From an uncultured Pelagibacteraceae bacterium (GTDB lineage Bacteria > Pseudomonadota > Alphaproteobacteria > Pelagibacterales > Pelagibacteraceae), in contig CACODG010000004.1 of the NCBI GenBank assembly GCA_902625945.1, positions 29,569 through 93,568 on the forward strand: a stretch of DNA of 64,000 nucleotides, written 5' to 3'. Below, piece by piece: positions 51,169 to 60,415 of the stretch; position 1 is the stretch's first letter; each line of letters begins with the position of its first letter. The notes beneath the pieces were generated by a model. The model did not search any database. It saw nothing but the letters and a program-made list of their open reading frames with translations, and was not told the DNA's origin. A program made the translations under genes and the position numbers.

Positions 51169-52251
51169 ATGACATTTCCTAAACCAAATAACATTGTAGC
51201 TGAAAAGTACGTTGCAGGAATGAGTTTATTCAAAAGTAAACTGGCTAAAATAAAATTATCAGCTAATGAGTCTGCACTTGGTCCTAGTCCTAAAGCCAAA
51301 AAAGAATACATTAAGGTATCAAAAAGTTTTTCAAGATACCCAGATTCTGATGGAACATTTTTAAGAAAAACTTTATCTAATAAATTCAAATTAGATAGCA
51401 ATAGAATTATTTTAGGTTCAGGATCAGATCAAATTTTTGAACTTATCTGTAAATCTTTTTTAAAAAAAGGGGATCAGGTGATTGTTCCTAAATACAGTTT
51501 TATTATTTATAGAATTTACAGTAAAATGAATGGAGCTAAAGTTATTTACTCTAGAGAAAATAATTTTAAAGTTTCAGTAAAAGAAATCTTAAAAAAAGTT
51601 TCCAAAAAAACTAAAATTATTTTTTTAGCTAATCCTAACAACCCAACTGGCACTTATATTAAAAAAAAAGATTTACTATTTCTAAGAAAAAAACTAAGAA
51701 GTAATATTCTATTGGTTGTTGATGATGCTTATTTTGAATATGTAAAACAAAAAGATTATCTTTCAGCTTTAAAGATTTTCAAGAATTATAAGAATGTAAT
51801 AATGACAAGAACATTCTCAAAAATTTATGGGCTAGCAGGATTAAGAGTTGGATGGGGTTATGCATCTAAAGAAATTATAAATGCACTTAATAAAGTTAAA
51901 CCACCGTTCAATGTAAGTAGGCCAGCTTTATTTGCTGCATCTGCAGCAATTAAAGATAGTTTATGGTTAAACAAAGAAATAAAGCACGTAAATAAATGGA
52001 ATAAAAAAATGTTTAATGAGTTTAAAAAAATGAATATTGAAACTAACAAAAGCTATAGTAATTTTTTATTAGTAAATTTTGATAGAGTAAAAATTAATTC
52101 ATCAAAAGTTTTTAAACTGTTGGCCAAAAACGGAATATTAGTACGTAAAATGGATGTATATGGTATTAAGAATTCGTTGAGAATTACAATTGGAAAAAGC
52201 GACGAAAATAGAAAATTAATTTCAAAAATGAAAAAAATATTAAATGTTTAA
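51169..52251 (+). CDS. hisC: histidinol-phosphate aminotransferase
   Basis: KLSANESALGPSPKA, ANPNNPTGTYI, TFSKIYGLAGLRVGWGYA. Confidence 0.93.
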   Translation: MTFPKPNNIVAEKYVAGMSLFKSKLAKIKLSANESALGPSPKAKKEYIKVSKSFSRYPDSDGTFLRKTLSNKFKLDSNRIILGSGSDQIFELICKSFLKKGDQVIVPKYSFIIYRIYSKMNGAKVIYSRENNFKVSVKEILKKVSKKTKIIFLANPNNPTGTYIKKKDLLFLRKKLRSNILLVVDDAYFEYVKQKDYLSALKIFKNYKNVIMTRTFSKIYGLAGLRVGWGYASKEIINALNKVKPPFNVSRPALFAASAAIKDSLWLNKEIKHVNKWNKKMFNEFKKMNIETNKSYSNFLLVNFDRVKINSSKVFKLLAKNGILVRKMDVYGIKNSLRITIGKSDENRKLISKMKKILNV

Positions 52252-53140
52252 TAAGATAAGTATAATTGGTTGCGGTTTAATTGGATCTTCCATTTTAAGA
52301 GCTGTAGAAGAAAAAAAAATAGCACTTAAAATAAGTGCTTACGATAAGTCGTTGAGCGTAACTAATTATTTGAAAAAAAATTTCTCAGCAGAAATCTGTA
52401 TAAATATTTCTGATGTTGTAAAAGAGTCTGATTTGGTAATAATCGCCTCTCCTTTGAGTAGTTACAAAGAAATACTTCTTTCTATTCAATCTAGTTTGAA
52501 AGAAAATGTAATTTTGACAGATACGGGTTCTGCTAAAAAAGAAGTGAATAAAATTATCAGCAACTTAAATCTTAAAAATGTTAATTGGATTGCTTCACAT
52601 CCTATAGCTGGAACTGAATACAGCGGTCCAGAGGCTGGCTTTTCAAGTTTGTTTAAAAATAGATGGTGTATCTTATCTGCTGATGAGAAAGCTACTAAAG
52701 ATAAAATAAAAGCTTTGGAAAACTTTTGGATTAAGCTTGGTAGCAAGACTAAGTTAATGACATTTGAAGATCATGATTATGTCTTATCTTTGACAAGTCA
52801 TTTACCTCATGCAGTAGCTTACAGTATTGTTAAAACAGCGATAAACAATCAGGATAAATTTAAAGATGACGTCATACAATACAGTGCAGGTGGTCTTAGA
52901 GATTTTACAAGGATAGCAGCATCAGACCCCTTAATGTGGAAAGATATATTTATTGATAATAGTGAAAATATTCTTAAAGTTTTAGATAATTACTCCATGA
53001 ATCTTAATGAAATAAAAGATGCTATTAGAAATAAGGATAGCAAAAAACTTTTAGAAATTTTTTCTTCAACTAAAAAAGTAAGAAAAGAAATTATTGAAGC
53101 CGGTCAGGATACAGATAAACCAGGTTTTGGAAGAAAATAA
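52244..53140 (+). CDS. tyrA: prephenate/arogenate dehydrogenase
   Basis: IIGCGLIGSSILRAV, TDTGSAKKEV, SHPIAGTEYSGPEAG, LTSHLPHAVAYSIV. Confidence 0.92.
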   Translation: MFNKISIIGCGLIGSSILRAVEEKKIALKISAYDKSLSVTNYLKKNFSAEICINISDVVKESDLVIIASPLSSYKEILLSIQSSLKENVILTDTGSAKKEVNKIISNLNLKNVNWIASHPIAGTEYSGPEAGFSSLFKNRWCILSADEKATKDKIKALENFWIKLGSKTKLMTFEDHDYVLSLTSHLPHAVAYSIVKTAINNQDKFKDDVIQYSAGGLRDFTRIAASDPLMWKDIFIDNSENILKVLDNYSMNLNEIKDAIRNKDSKKLLEIFSSTKKVRKEIIEAGQDTDKPGFGRK

Positions 53141-53848
53141 TTAAAGGAACTTTTTTATTTCAGTGTAGATTTTATTTTCTATATCTTTAGTAAATTCTTT
53201 ACCTTCCTTACCTGAAGCGACTGGTTCCAAAAATGAAATATGAATGTCTCCCGGGTATTTCATAAAACTATTTTTTGGCCAAACTTTTCCAGTGTTTAAA
53301 GCTACAGGAATACAAGGTAAATTAAGAGCATTATAAATTCTACCAACTCCCTTCTTAAATGGAGGCTGTTCATCAAGCTTTACCCTTGTTCCCTGTGGGA
53401 ATATTAGAAGCGGTCTTTTACTTTTCTCAATTCTTTCTTTTACTTTATCAAAAAAATTTAAATTTTCTTTTGTTGTTGTTTCTCTAACAATTGCTATTGC
53501 ACCTATTTTTCTCAAATACCATCCAAATAATGGAATATTAAGAAGTTCTTTTTTTAAAATAAAAATTGGACCATCTAAAGGTATCTGAAGAGCGAAAGTT
53601 TCAAACATTGATTGATGAGCTGAAGCAACAAAAAAATTCCCTTCCTTTTTAAGATTTTCAACTCCATGAAATATTACTTTCGTATTTAAAATAAGTCTTA
53701 AAATAACCACTATATATTTTGCTGATAATCTACCAAAAAAAATTGTGTATTTACTCGGTAAAATTAATGTTGGTATAGCAAAAATGAAAATTACTACCAA
53801 ACCAAAATATAAAAATATATTGAAGATTAATGATCTAATAAATTGCAT
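53141..53848 (-). CDS. plsC: 1-acyl-sn-glycerol-3-phosphate acyltransferase
   Basis: HQSMFET (HX4D-like) and FPQGTRV motifs. Confidence 0.88.
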   Translation of the reverse strand: MQFIRSLIFNIFLYFGLVVIFIFAIPTLILPSKYTIFFGRLSAKYIVVILRLILNTKVIFHGVENLKKEGNFFVASAHQSMFETFALQIPLDGPIFILKKELLNIPLFGWYLRKIGAIAIVRETTTKENLNFFDKVKERIEKSKRPLLIFPQGTRVKLDEQPPFKKGVGRIYNALNLPCIPVALNTGKVWPKNSFMKYPGDIHISFLEPVASGKEGKEFTKDIENKIYTEIKKFL

Positions 53849-55077
53849 TAAGTATTTATCAATTTAAGTAAATTTTGTCTCTTTCTGATATATCTAAGTT
53901 TATTTTTATTAATTAAAATTTCAGCAACTAATGGTCTAGTATTATAATTTGATGATAATGAAGAACCGTATGCTCCAACATTAGTTATAGCAACAAACTC
54001 ATTTTCATTTATTTTAGGATAGTTTTTATAAACTCCAAATTTACAAGTACTTTCACATACTGGACCTACAAATTCTATTTTACCTTTCATACTCGATGAT
54101 TTTTTTGAAATTGGAATAATTTTATGAAAAGCCTCATATAAAGCAGGACGCATAAAATCATTCATACCAGCATCTAATATAATAAAGTTTTTATTAGTGC
54201 CTTTTTTAATAAATTGTATTTTACTAATTAGTAGTCCAGTATTTCCAATAATAGATCTACCTGGTTCAAAAATTATTCTACAATTTAACTTTTTAGAAAA
54301 ATTATGTACCATTTTAGAGTATTTACTTAAATTAATTGGTTTTTCTTTATCAGTATAATTAATACCAAAACCACCACCCAAATCGACATATTTTAAATTC
54401 AGTTTTAATTCTTTTATTAATTTACTCATTACATTTAGGGTTTTTTTAAAAGGTGCATCGTTTAAAATTTGACTACCAATATGCACACTTAATGCATCTA
54501 ATTTTACGTTTTTAAAAGATTTTACAGTTTTTAGGAAAACTTTAAAATTTTTAATCGATAAGCCGAATTTATTTTCAGCTTTACCAGTTGATATGTTTTT
54601 ATGTGTTTTTGCATCAACATTAGGATTTAACCTAAAACCAATTGAAACTTTTTTTCTTATTTTTTTTGCCAAATTATTTACTAATTTAGCTTCACTTTCA
54701 GACTCGCAATTAATTAATAAAATTTTCTTGCTAATTGCAATTTTTAACTCATCTTCTGTTTTTCCAACTCCAGAAAAAACAATTTTGTTTGGTTTGATAC
54801 CTGCCTTTAAAGCTTTTAATAGTTCACCGCCTGAAACCACGTCAGTTCCAGCACCTAATCTTCCAAGTACACGAAGTATGTTTAAATTACTATTAGATTT
54901 TGCAGCAAAACAAATTAAAGGATTAGTTTTTTTAAATGTGTTAGCAAACTTTAGAAAATTGAATACAATTTGATTTTCTGAATAAATATAAAAAGGTGTC
55001 TTGTTTTTTTTTAAAATATTCTTGATTGAGAGTTTTTCAATAAATAAATTTTTACCTACATATCTTAAATTTTGCAT
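53848..55077 (-). CDS. lysA: diaminopimelate decarboxylase
   Basis: CFAAKSNSNLNIL, SVHIGSQI, DLGGGFGINY, EPGRSI, GPVCESTCKFG. Confidence 0.96.
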   Translation of the reverse strand: MQNLRYVGKNLFIEKLSIKNILKKNKTPFYIYSENQIVFNFLKFANTFKKTNPLICFAAKSNSNLNILRVLGRLGAGTDVVSGGELLKALKAGIKPNKIVFSGVGKTEDELKIAISKKILLINCESESEAKLVNNLAKKIRKKVSIGFRLNPNVDAKTHKNISTGKAENKFGLSIKNFKVFLKTVKSFKNVKLDALSVHIGSQILNDAPFKKTLNVMSKLIKELKLNLKYVDLGGGFGINYTDKEKPINLSKYSKMVHNFSKKLNCRIIFEPGRSIIGNTGLLISKIQFIKKGTNKNFIILDAGMNDFMRPALYEAFHKIIPISKKSSSMKGKIEFVGPVCESTCKFGVYKNYPKINENEFVAITNVGAYGSSLSSNYNTRPLVAEILINKNKLRYIRKRQNLLKLINT

Positions 55078-55081
55078 AAGA

Positions 55082-55192
55082 TTAAGAAATTATCTTGACC
55101 TGACCTATTTGACCTTGGTATTTAGGCTCAGATTTTTTTCCGCAACTAGTTAAAATAAAAATTATCAAGAAAAAAGCAGTTATAATTTTCAT
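55082..55192 (-). CDS. small LptM/YifL-type lipoprotein (36 aa, below ORF-track cutoff)
   Basis: MKIITAFFLIIFILTSCGKKSEPKYQGQIGQVKIIS: signal sequence with lipobox LTSCG; sits between argH and lysA; TAATG overlap with argH stop. Confidence 0.85.
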   Translation of the reverse strand: MKIITAFFLIIFILTSCGKKSEPKYQGQIGQVKIIS

Positions 55193-56571
55193 TAAATTTC
55201 CCTTTTATATTTTTTTATCATTGATTTAACATTAATTACAGATGTTCCTCCATGAGATTTTTTCATATTCATAGAATTTTTTACATCAAATACTTTTAAA
55301 ACGCTTTTATCTAAATCTTTATAAAATTTTTTGATTTCTTCCAAATTTAATTCAGATAACATTTTTTTATTTTTTTCTGCGTAATTAACAAGTTTTGCTG
55401 AAATAGCATAAGACTCTCTAAACGATAAATTTTTATTTTTAACAAGATAGTCTGCAAAATCAGTTGCTGTTGTGTAACCTTGGTTAGCCATAAAAAGCAT
55501 ATTTATTTTATTTGCATTCACAGCACTGATTAATTCTGCGCTCATAGTCAAAGTATCTTTTAAAGCATCAAAGCCATCGAAAACTAACTCTTTGTCATCC
55601 TGCATATCTTTAAAATATGACATAGGGAGACCTTTCATTATTGTAAGCATTGCATTTAATTTTCCATAGTTTATTCCAACTTTTCCTCTAATCATTTCTG
55701 CAGGATCGGGATTCTTTTTTTGAGGCATAATTGAAGATCCTGTAAGCATACTGTCTTTAAATGAAATTAAATTAAAGGCATCAGAATTATAAATAATAAA
55801 ATCTTCAGCTAATCTTGATAAGTGCATTGCACAAATAGCAGCAGCATATAAAAAATCGATTACAAAATCTCTATCAGATACAGAGTCAATGGAATTATCT
55901 GTTGGTTTTTTAAAACCAAGTTTTTTTGCTGTATAAGTTCTATCTATCTTATAAGGTGTTCCTGAGAGCGCCGCAGATCCAAGCGGACACTCATCTAAAA
56001 GATTAAGATTATTCTCAAATCTTTTTTTATCTCTTTTTAACATCTCATAGTAAGACAATAAATAATGAGCGAATGAAATAGGTTGTGCATTTTTTAAATG
56101 CGTCAATCCTGGCATAACCGTATCAATATTTTTTTCAGCTTTTTTAATCAGATTTTTCATGACAACTGAAATGTCTTTTATAATTTCGTTTGATGCTTTT
56201 TTAATCCATAATTTAAAATCAGTTACCACCTGATCATTTCTTGATCTTGCAGTGTGCAGAAATCCAGCTGAAGGACCAATGATCTCGAATAATGCTTTTT
56301 CAATATTTAAATGGATATCTTCATATTTCTCTTTAAACTCAAAATTTCCCTTATCTATCTGAGCTTTAATTTTTTTAAGCCCGCTAATAATTTTGTTACC
56401 ATCTTCACTTTTAATGATCTTTTGTTTCATTAGCATTTGCGTGTGTACAACAGATGCAGCTATATCTTGTTCATAAAGTCTTTTATCAATATGAATTGAA
56501 GACCCAATCTTTTGAAAAGATTGAGACGTTTTGTATTTAAATCTGTTAGACCAAATTGTTTTATTTTTCAT
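55192..56571 (-). CDS. argH: argininosuccinate lyase
   Basis: HTARSRNDQVVTDF, GSSIMPQKKNPD, KSHGGTS. Confidence 0.97.
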   Translation of the reverse strand: MKNKTIWSNRFKYKTSQSFQKIGSSIHIDKRLYEQDIAASVVHTQMLMKQKIIKSEDGNKIISGLKKIKAQIDKGNFEFKEKYEDIHLNIEKALFEIIGPSAGFLHTARSRNDQVVTDFKLWIKKASNEIIKDISVVMKNLIKKAEKNIDTVMPGLTHLKNAQPISFAHYLLSYYEMLKRDKKRFENNLNLLDECPLGSAALSGTPYKIDRTYTAKKLGFKKPTDNSIDSVSDRDFVIDFLYAAAICAMHLSRLAEDFIIYNSDAFNLISFKDSMLTGSSIMPQKKNPDPAEMIRGKVGINYGKLNAMLTIMKGLPMSYFKDMQDDKELVFDGFDALKDTLTMSAELISAVNANKINMLFMANQGYTTATDFADYLVKNKNLSFRESYAISAKLVNYAEKNKKMLSELNLEEIKKFYKDLDKSVLKVFDVKNSMNMKKSHGGTSVINVKSMIKKYKREI

Positions 56572-56601
56572 TTTACTGTGTTATTTCTAATTTAAATTAA
56601 T

Positions 56602-57129
56602 ATGAAAATTAGTAAATCTTTTAAAATCTATATTCACATAATAGTTTTATCTCTCTTTAGCCAAAATCTAATTGGAGCTGAAGATTTTTCAAAAAATGTT
56701 GTTATTCATGAAAAACCAATAGCTATTAAAGAAATTAAATTTAAAGATTCTGATCTTCTAGATGTCGATTTAACTAACAAAAAAGGCAATATCATGATTA
56801 TTAATTTTTGGGCAACCTGGTGTGCCCCTTGCAAAAGAGAGATGCCTTCACTTGAAAAGTTAACTTTCAAATACCCAAAAATTAAGGTCTTTGCAGTTAA
56901 TACTGAAAAACCAAACAAAATAAGGACAAGAGATTTTTTTAGAAGTGTAGGTGTTACTACATTAAATACTTACTACGATCCTGATCTAAGCCTAGTAAAA
57001 ACTTTTAAACTCAGAGGACTTCCTACAAGCATATTAATTGATAAGGAAGGTAGAGAATTTGGAAGAGTAATAGGAGAGGTTGATTTTGCGAGTGAGGATT
57101 TTTTGCATTTGTTGAAGAAATATATTTAA
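56602..57129 (+). CDS. TlpA-like thiol:disulfide interchange protein
   Basis: Thioredoxin motif NFWATWCAPCKREMP with N-terminal signal/anchor. Confidence 0.9.
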   Translation: MKISKSFKIYIHIIVLSLFSQNLIGAEDFSKNVVIHEKPIAIKEIKFKDSDLLDVDLTNKKGNIMIINFWATWCAPCKREMPSLEKLTFKYPKIKVFAVNTEKPNKIRTRDFFRSVGVTTLNTYYDPDLSLVKTFKLRGLPTSILIDKEGREFGRVIGEVDFASEDFLHLLKKYI

Positions 57130-57326
57130 TCTTTAAAAAAATATGCAAGTAGAACTAAAACAATAATTGCGATAAATTGCAAAAGAACTCTAAGCTGCAT
57201 CAGTTTATTAGAGTATTTTTTGCTAGTACTTCCTCCCTTAAATAAAGTATAAATACCCATTATTAAAACAATGGCAACAGCACCTAACAAAGTAAAACCT
57301 ATAAAGTTAAATAAAAATTCTGACAT
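57126..57326 (-). CDS. HIG1-domain-like twin transmembrane protein
   Basis: 66 aa, two TMs; LFKGGSTSKKYSNKLMQLRVLLQFIAIIVL resembles alphaproteobacterial HIG1 family. Confidence 0.8.
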   Translation of the reverse strand: MSEFLFNFIGFTLLGAVAIVLIMGIYTLFKGGSTSKKYSNKLMQLRVLLQFIAIIVLVLLAYFFKD

Positions 57327-57341
57327 AATTATTTTATCTAT

Positions 57342-57998
57342 ATGACCTTTTCATTAAATACAATTATTTTAGAGCCTCTTTCTAAAGAAAAACCTAAAAA
57401 CGCTGTAATACTTTGCCACGGATATGGAGGTGATGGAAAAGATATTTCAATTCTTGCAAGTTACTGGAGAGCGCATTTGCCAGACATTGTTATAATTTGC
57501 CCTGATGCTCCTGAAAAATGTGCAGCAAGTCCAACAGGATATCAATGGTTTGATCTAATGGATCAAACTCCTGAACAAATTTTATCTAAGTCTTTAGTAG
57601 CTGAGTATAAACTTAATAAATTAATAGATGAAGTTAAGGAAAAATATAATTTAAAAGCTAATGAAATTATTATTGGAGGCTTTAGTCAAGGTTGTATGAT
57701 ATCGTTACAAACTGGAATAAAAAGAAAAGATTCGATAAATTCTATAATTGGTTATTCTGGAAGAATAATAAGCACAGAGCATCTCTCTAAAAATATAATT
57801 TCTAGACCTAACATTATCTTAATGCATGGAGATCTCGATCAAGTTGTCCCGATAGAATCATTACTTGAAGCAAAAGAATTTTTCGGAAAAAATAATTACG
57901 AGATTGAAACAAAAATATTTAAACATTGTGAACATCGTATACCTACAGAGGGGTCAAGTTTGGGTCTACAATTCATCAAAAAACATTTTAATTTGTAA
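57342..57998 (+). CDS. phospholipase/carboxylesterase family alpha/beta hydrolase
   Basis: ILCHGYGGDGKD, GGFSQGCMISLQTG, HGDLDQVVP. Confidence 0.9.
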   Translation: MTFSLNTIILEPLSKEKPKNAVILCHGYGGDGKDISILASYWRAHLPDIVIICPDAPEKCAASPTGYQWFDLMDQTPEQILSKSLVAEYKLNKLIDEVKEKYNLKANEIIIGGFSQGCMISLQTGIKRKDSINSIIGYSGRIISTEHLSKNIISRPNIILMHGDLDQVVPIESLLEAKEFFGKNNYEIETKIFKHCEHRIPTEGSSLGLQFIKKHFNL

Positions 57999-58059
57999 TT
58001 ATTTTACCTGGTACATAATTATAACTTGATAAAATTTTTCTTATCAGTTAGCTTTAAGA

Positions 58060-58629
58060 ATGATTATTTCTTCTGCAGATAAAGTTCCGCTAGAAAAGTG
58101 CCCAGCGTTAGTTCTTAATGCTGATTTTAGACCTTTGAGTTATTACCCTCTTTCTATTTGGTGCTGGCAAGACGCAGTTAAATCAGTGTTTTTAGATAGA
58201 GTAAGCATTGTTTCAAATTACAAACGAAAAATTAGAAGTCCATCTTTTGAAATGAATTTACCGAGCGTAATAGCTCTAAAAAATTTTATACAACCGTCAA
58301 AAAATCCCAACTTTACAAGATTTAATGTTTTTTTAAGAGACAAGTTTACCTGCCAATATTGTGGAGATAAAAAAGATTTAACTTTTGATCACTTATTGCC
58401 TAAATCAAAAGGAGGTCTAACAGATTGGAGCAATGTAGTGACAGCTTGCTCAAGTTGTAATGTGAAAAAAGGTGGAAAACTTTATAAGGACTGTGAATTG
58501 AGATTGACTAATAAACCTTACGCCCCAACCGTGGAAGATCTACATAGAAATGGAAGAAACTTTCCTCCTAATTTTCTCCACGAAAGCTGGATGGATTATC
58601 TATATTGGGATATCGAATTAGAACCGTAA
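58060..58629 (+). CDS. HNH endonuclease family protein
   Basis: CQYCGDKKDLTFDHLLPKSKGGLTDWSNVVTACSSCNVKKG. Confidence 0.92.
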   Translation: MIISSADKVPLEKCPALVLNADFRPLSYYPLSIWCWQDAVKSVFLDRVSIVSNYKRKIRSPSFEMNLPSVIALKNFIQPSKNPNFTRFNVFLRDKFTCQYCGDKKDLTFDHLLPKSKGGLTDWSNVVTACSSCNVKKGGKLYKDCELRLTNKPYAPTVEDLHRNGRNFPPNFLHESWMDYLYWDIELEP

Positions 58630-59163
58630 TTAAATTTTTTCAGATATTGTAATCGCTATTCTTGATGAAGTTTTGATAATTTTATCCAGTACACCAAATA
58701 AACCTTTTTTGGTTGCACCATTATCATAAGCTATATCTTTATGGTCAAGTTCATCTTGTCTAAACTTCATAATTTTCTTTTTTAACTCTTCCTCATCTTT
58801 ACCAAGTTTATAAGTTTGATCTTTATAATGACCATCTATTACTTCTTCAACAGAAGCAGTACATAACATAGCTGCTTTCTCACCAAGCATTGCCGTGCCA
58901 AAACCTAAAGTAACTCCCATTAAATCCCAAAGAGGTAAAAGTTTAGTTGGCCTTATATTTCTCTTTTTAATTTCATTATCAAAGTATTCGTAATGCTCTC
59001 TTTCGTGCTCCTTCATTTCTTCAATTTTTCTTTTTAAAGAAGCGTTTTGTTTGAAAGTTTTTAGAGCAAGTAGCTGACCTTCGTAAATTTTAATAGCACC
59101 ACGTTCTCCAGCATGATCAACTCTTATAATTTCTTCTAAAGTTTTTTTATTAGTTTTTTCCAT
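58630..59163 (-). CDS. coq7: demethoxyubiquinone hydroxylase (Coq7/UbiF-type)
   Basis: IIRVDHAGERGAIKIYEGQ, EHEREHYEYF, VEEVIDGHYKDQ, DELDHKD di-iron ligands. Confidence 0.93.
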   Translation of the reverse strand: MEKTNKKTLEEIIRVDHAGERGAIKIYEGQLLALKTFKQNASLKRKIEEMKEHEREHYEYFDNEIKKRNIRPTKLLPLWDLMGVTLGFGTAMLGEKAAMLCTASVEEVIDGHYKDQTYKLGKDEEELKKKIMKFRQDELDHKDIAYDNGATKKGLFGVLDKIIKTSSRIAITISEKI

Positions 59164-59632
59164 AATTCTTAATTACTATAATCATAATACCACTTAGCAG
59201 TATCGATATAACTGTATTTATTGTAGCAAGAGAAAGTCCAAAAAACCTAAAAGTTACGTCTTTACAGCTTATTGGAGTTTTATTTTGTAGTTGTTTTAGC
59301 AAATCTTCTTTAGACATATTTCCATTTGATGAACCCAAATCGCACACAAAAGACTCACTAAAAAATCCTTGTTCAATCCCTACATGGTAAAAAGAAACAA
59401 CTGAACCAAAAATAAAAAATATTAGCACAATTCCAGCAATAACTTTTTCAAATTTGTTAATAACAAATATTAATGAGATAAGAATTAAGGACGCTATATA
59501 AGGAATTCTTTCAATCAAACATAAATTGCAAGGTTCATGTCCTAATATATATTGAATAAAGTAAGCTATAGCTAAAGACAAAATACTAAAAGCTAAAATA
59601 CTATTTAAAATGTACTTGTTATTGTTCAACAT
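59150..59632 (-). CDS. dsbB: DsbB-like disulfide bond formation protein
   Basis: CNLCLIERIPY (CxxC near TM1) and second Cys pair; start ATG 59632 overlaps upstream stop (TAATG). Confidence 0.85.
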   Translation of the reverse strand: MLNNNKYILNSILAFSILSLAIAYFIQYILGHEPCNLCLIERIPYIASLILISLIFVINKFEKVIAGIVLIFFIFGSVVSFYHVGIEQGFFSESFVCDLGSSNGNMSKEDLLKQLQNKTPISCKDVTFRFFGLSLATINTVISILLSGIMIIVIKNYGKN

Positions 59633-60246
59633 TAAGTAAAAATTATGTAAAGGATTATGGCTAAAACTACAATAAAAATTCCAGTTATAGTAAACCACAG
59701 TGCACCTCTTTTTTCTATGAACTCACCAAATTTTTTTCCAAAAAGAAATGTAAAATAAGAAACTAGGAAAAATCTAAGCCCTCTAGTAAATAAACATATA
59801 AAGAAAAATACTGGAAGATTATAAGCGATAACTCCACTAGTAATAGTAAAAACTTTAAAAGGAAGAGGGGTAAAGCCAGCTAAAAACATAATTCCAAGCC
59901 AAGCTAAAAAACCACCTTTTGTAGACATCTTATCTTGCATCTCAAAAACTTTTTCTTCGTATCCATAAAATTCAATAATGATCATCGATGCATCCAAAAA
60001 AAATACACCTAAGAAATATCCAAAAAGACCACCTAGTACTGATCCAGTTGTAGCTATTAGAAATATTTTAAGATAATCTTCTCTCTTCGCCACTACCATC
60101 GGAACAATCATTAAGTCAGGTGGCACAGGAAAAAAGAAGCTTTCTATGAATGCCACAAAACCTAATAAATGCTTTGAAAATTTATGTCTAGCAAGCTCAA
60201 CGCATCTATCGTATAATTTTTTTAAAATCATGAATTTAAAATGCAC
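59632..60246 (-). CDS. YqaA/DedA (VTT-domain) family membrane protein
   Basis: VAFIESFFFPVPPDLMIVPMVVA, LGGLFGYFLG, GFTPLPFKVFTITSG. Confidence 0.85.
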   Translation of the reverse strand: MHFKFMILKKLYDRCVELARHKFSKHLLGFVAFIESFFFPVPPDLMIVPMVVAKREDYLKIFLIATTGSVLGGLFGYFLGVFFLDASMIIIEFYGYEEKVFEMQDKMSTKGGFLAWLGIMFLAGFTPLPFKVFTITSGVIAYNLPVFFFICLFTRGLRFFLVSYFTFLFGKKFGEFIEKRGALWFTITGIFIVVLAIILYIIFT

Positions 60247-60415
60247 AATACTCAGGTATCTGGCAAGTTTAATATTGTCTACAGTTGCTATTTATTCAAT
60301 CGTTATAGTTGCAGGAATGTTTGGTGCTGATTACGGTTTTTCACCAGAGGGAACATTTATTATTTGGATTTTAATGGCGATTTTAATCAATCAAAGTGTG
60401 ACGTGGAAAAAATAA
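60230..60415 (+). CDS. small two-TM membrane protein of unknown function
   Basis: Start at ATG 60230 (MNLKCTILRYLASLILSTV...); ATG immediately follows in 60418 region for the next gene. Confidence 0.6.
   Translation: MNLKCTILRYLASLILSTVAIYSIVIVAGMFGADYGFSPEGTFIIWILMAILINQSVTWKK

Noticed and set aside
58027-58046. TGATAA-N8-TTATCA dyad between the carboxylesterase gene and the HNH gene as a terminator
   Set aside because: Short all-AT-leaning stem; expected by chance in this base composition.
58060-58629. HNH endonuclease as part of a defence or mobile system
   Set aside because: Stand-alone gene among housekeeping genes; no methyltransferase, helicase, integrase or repeats nearby; this HNH family is a common conserved alphaproteobacterial gene.
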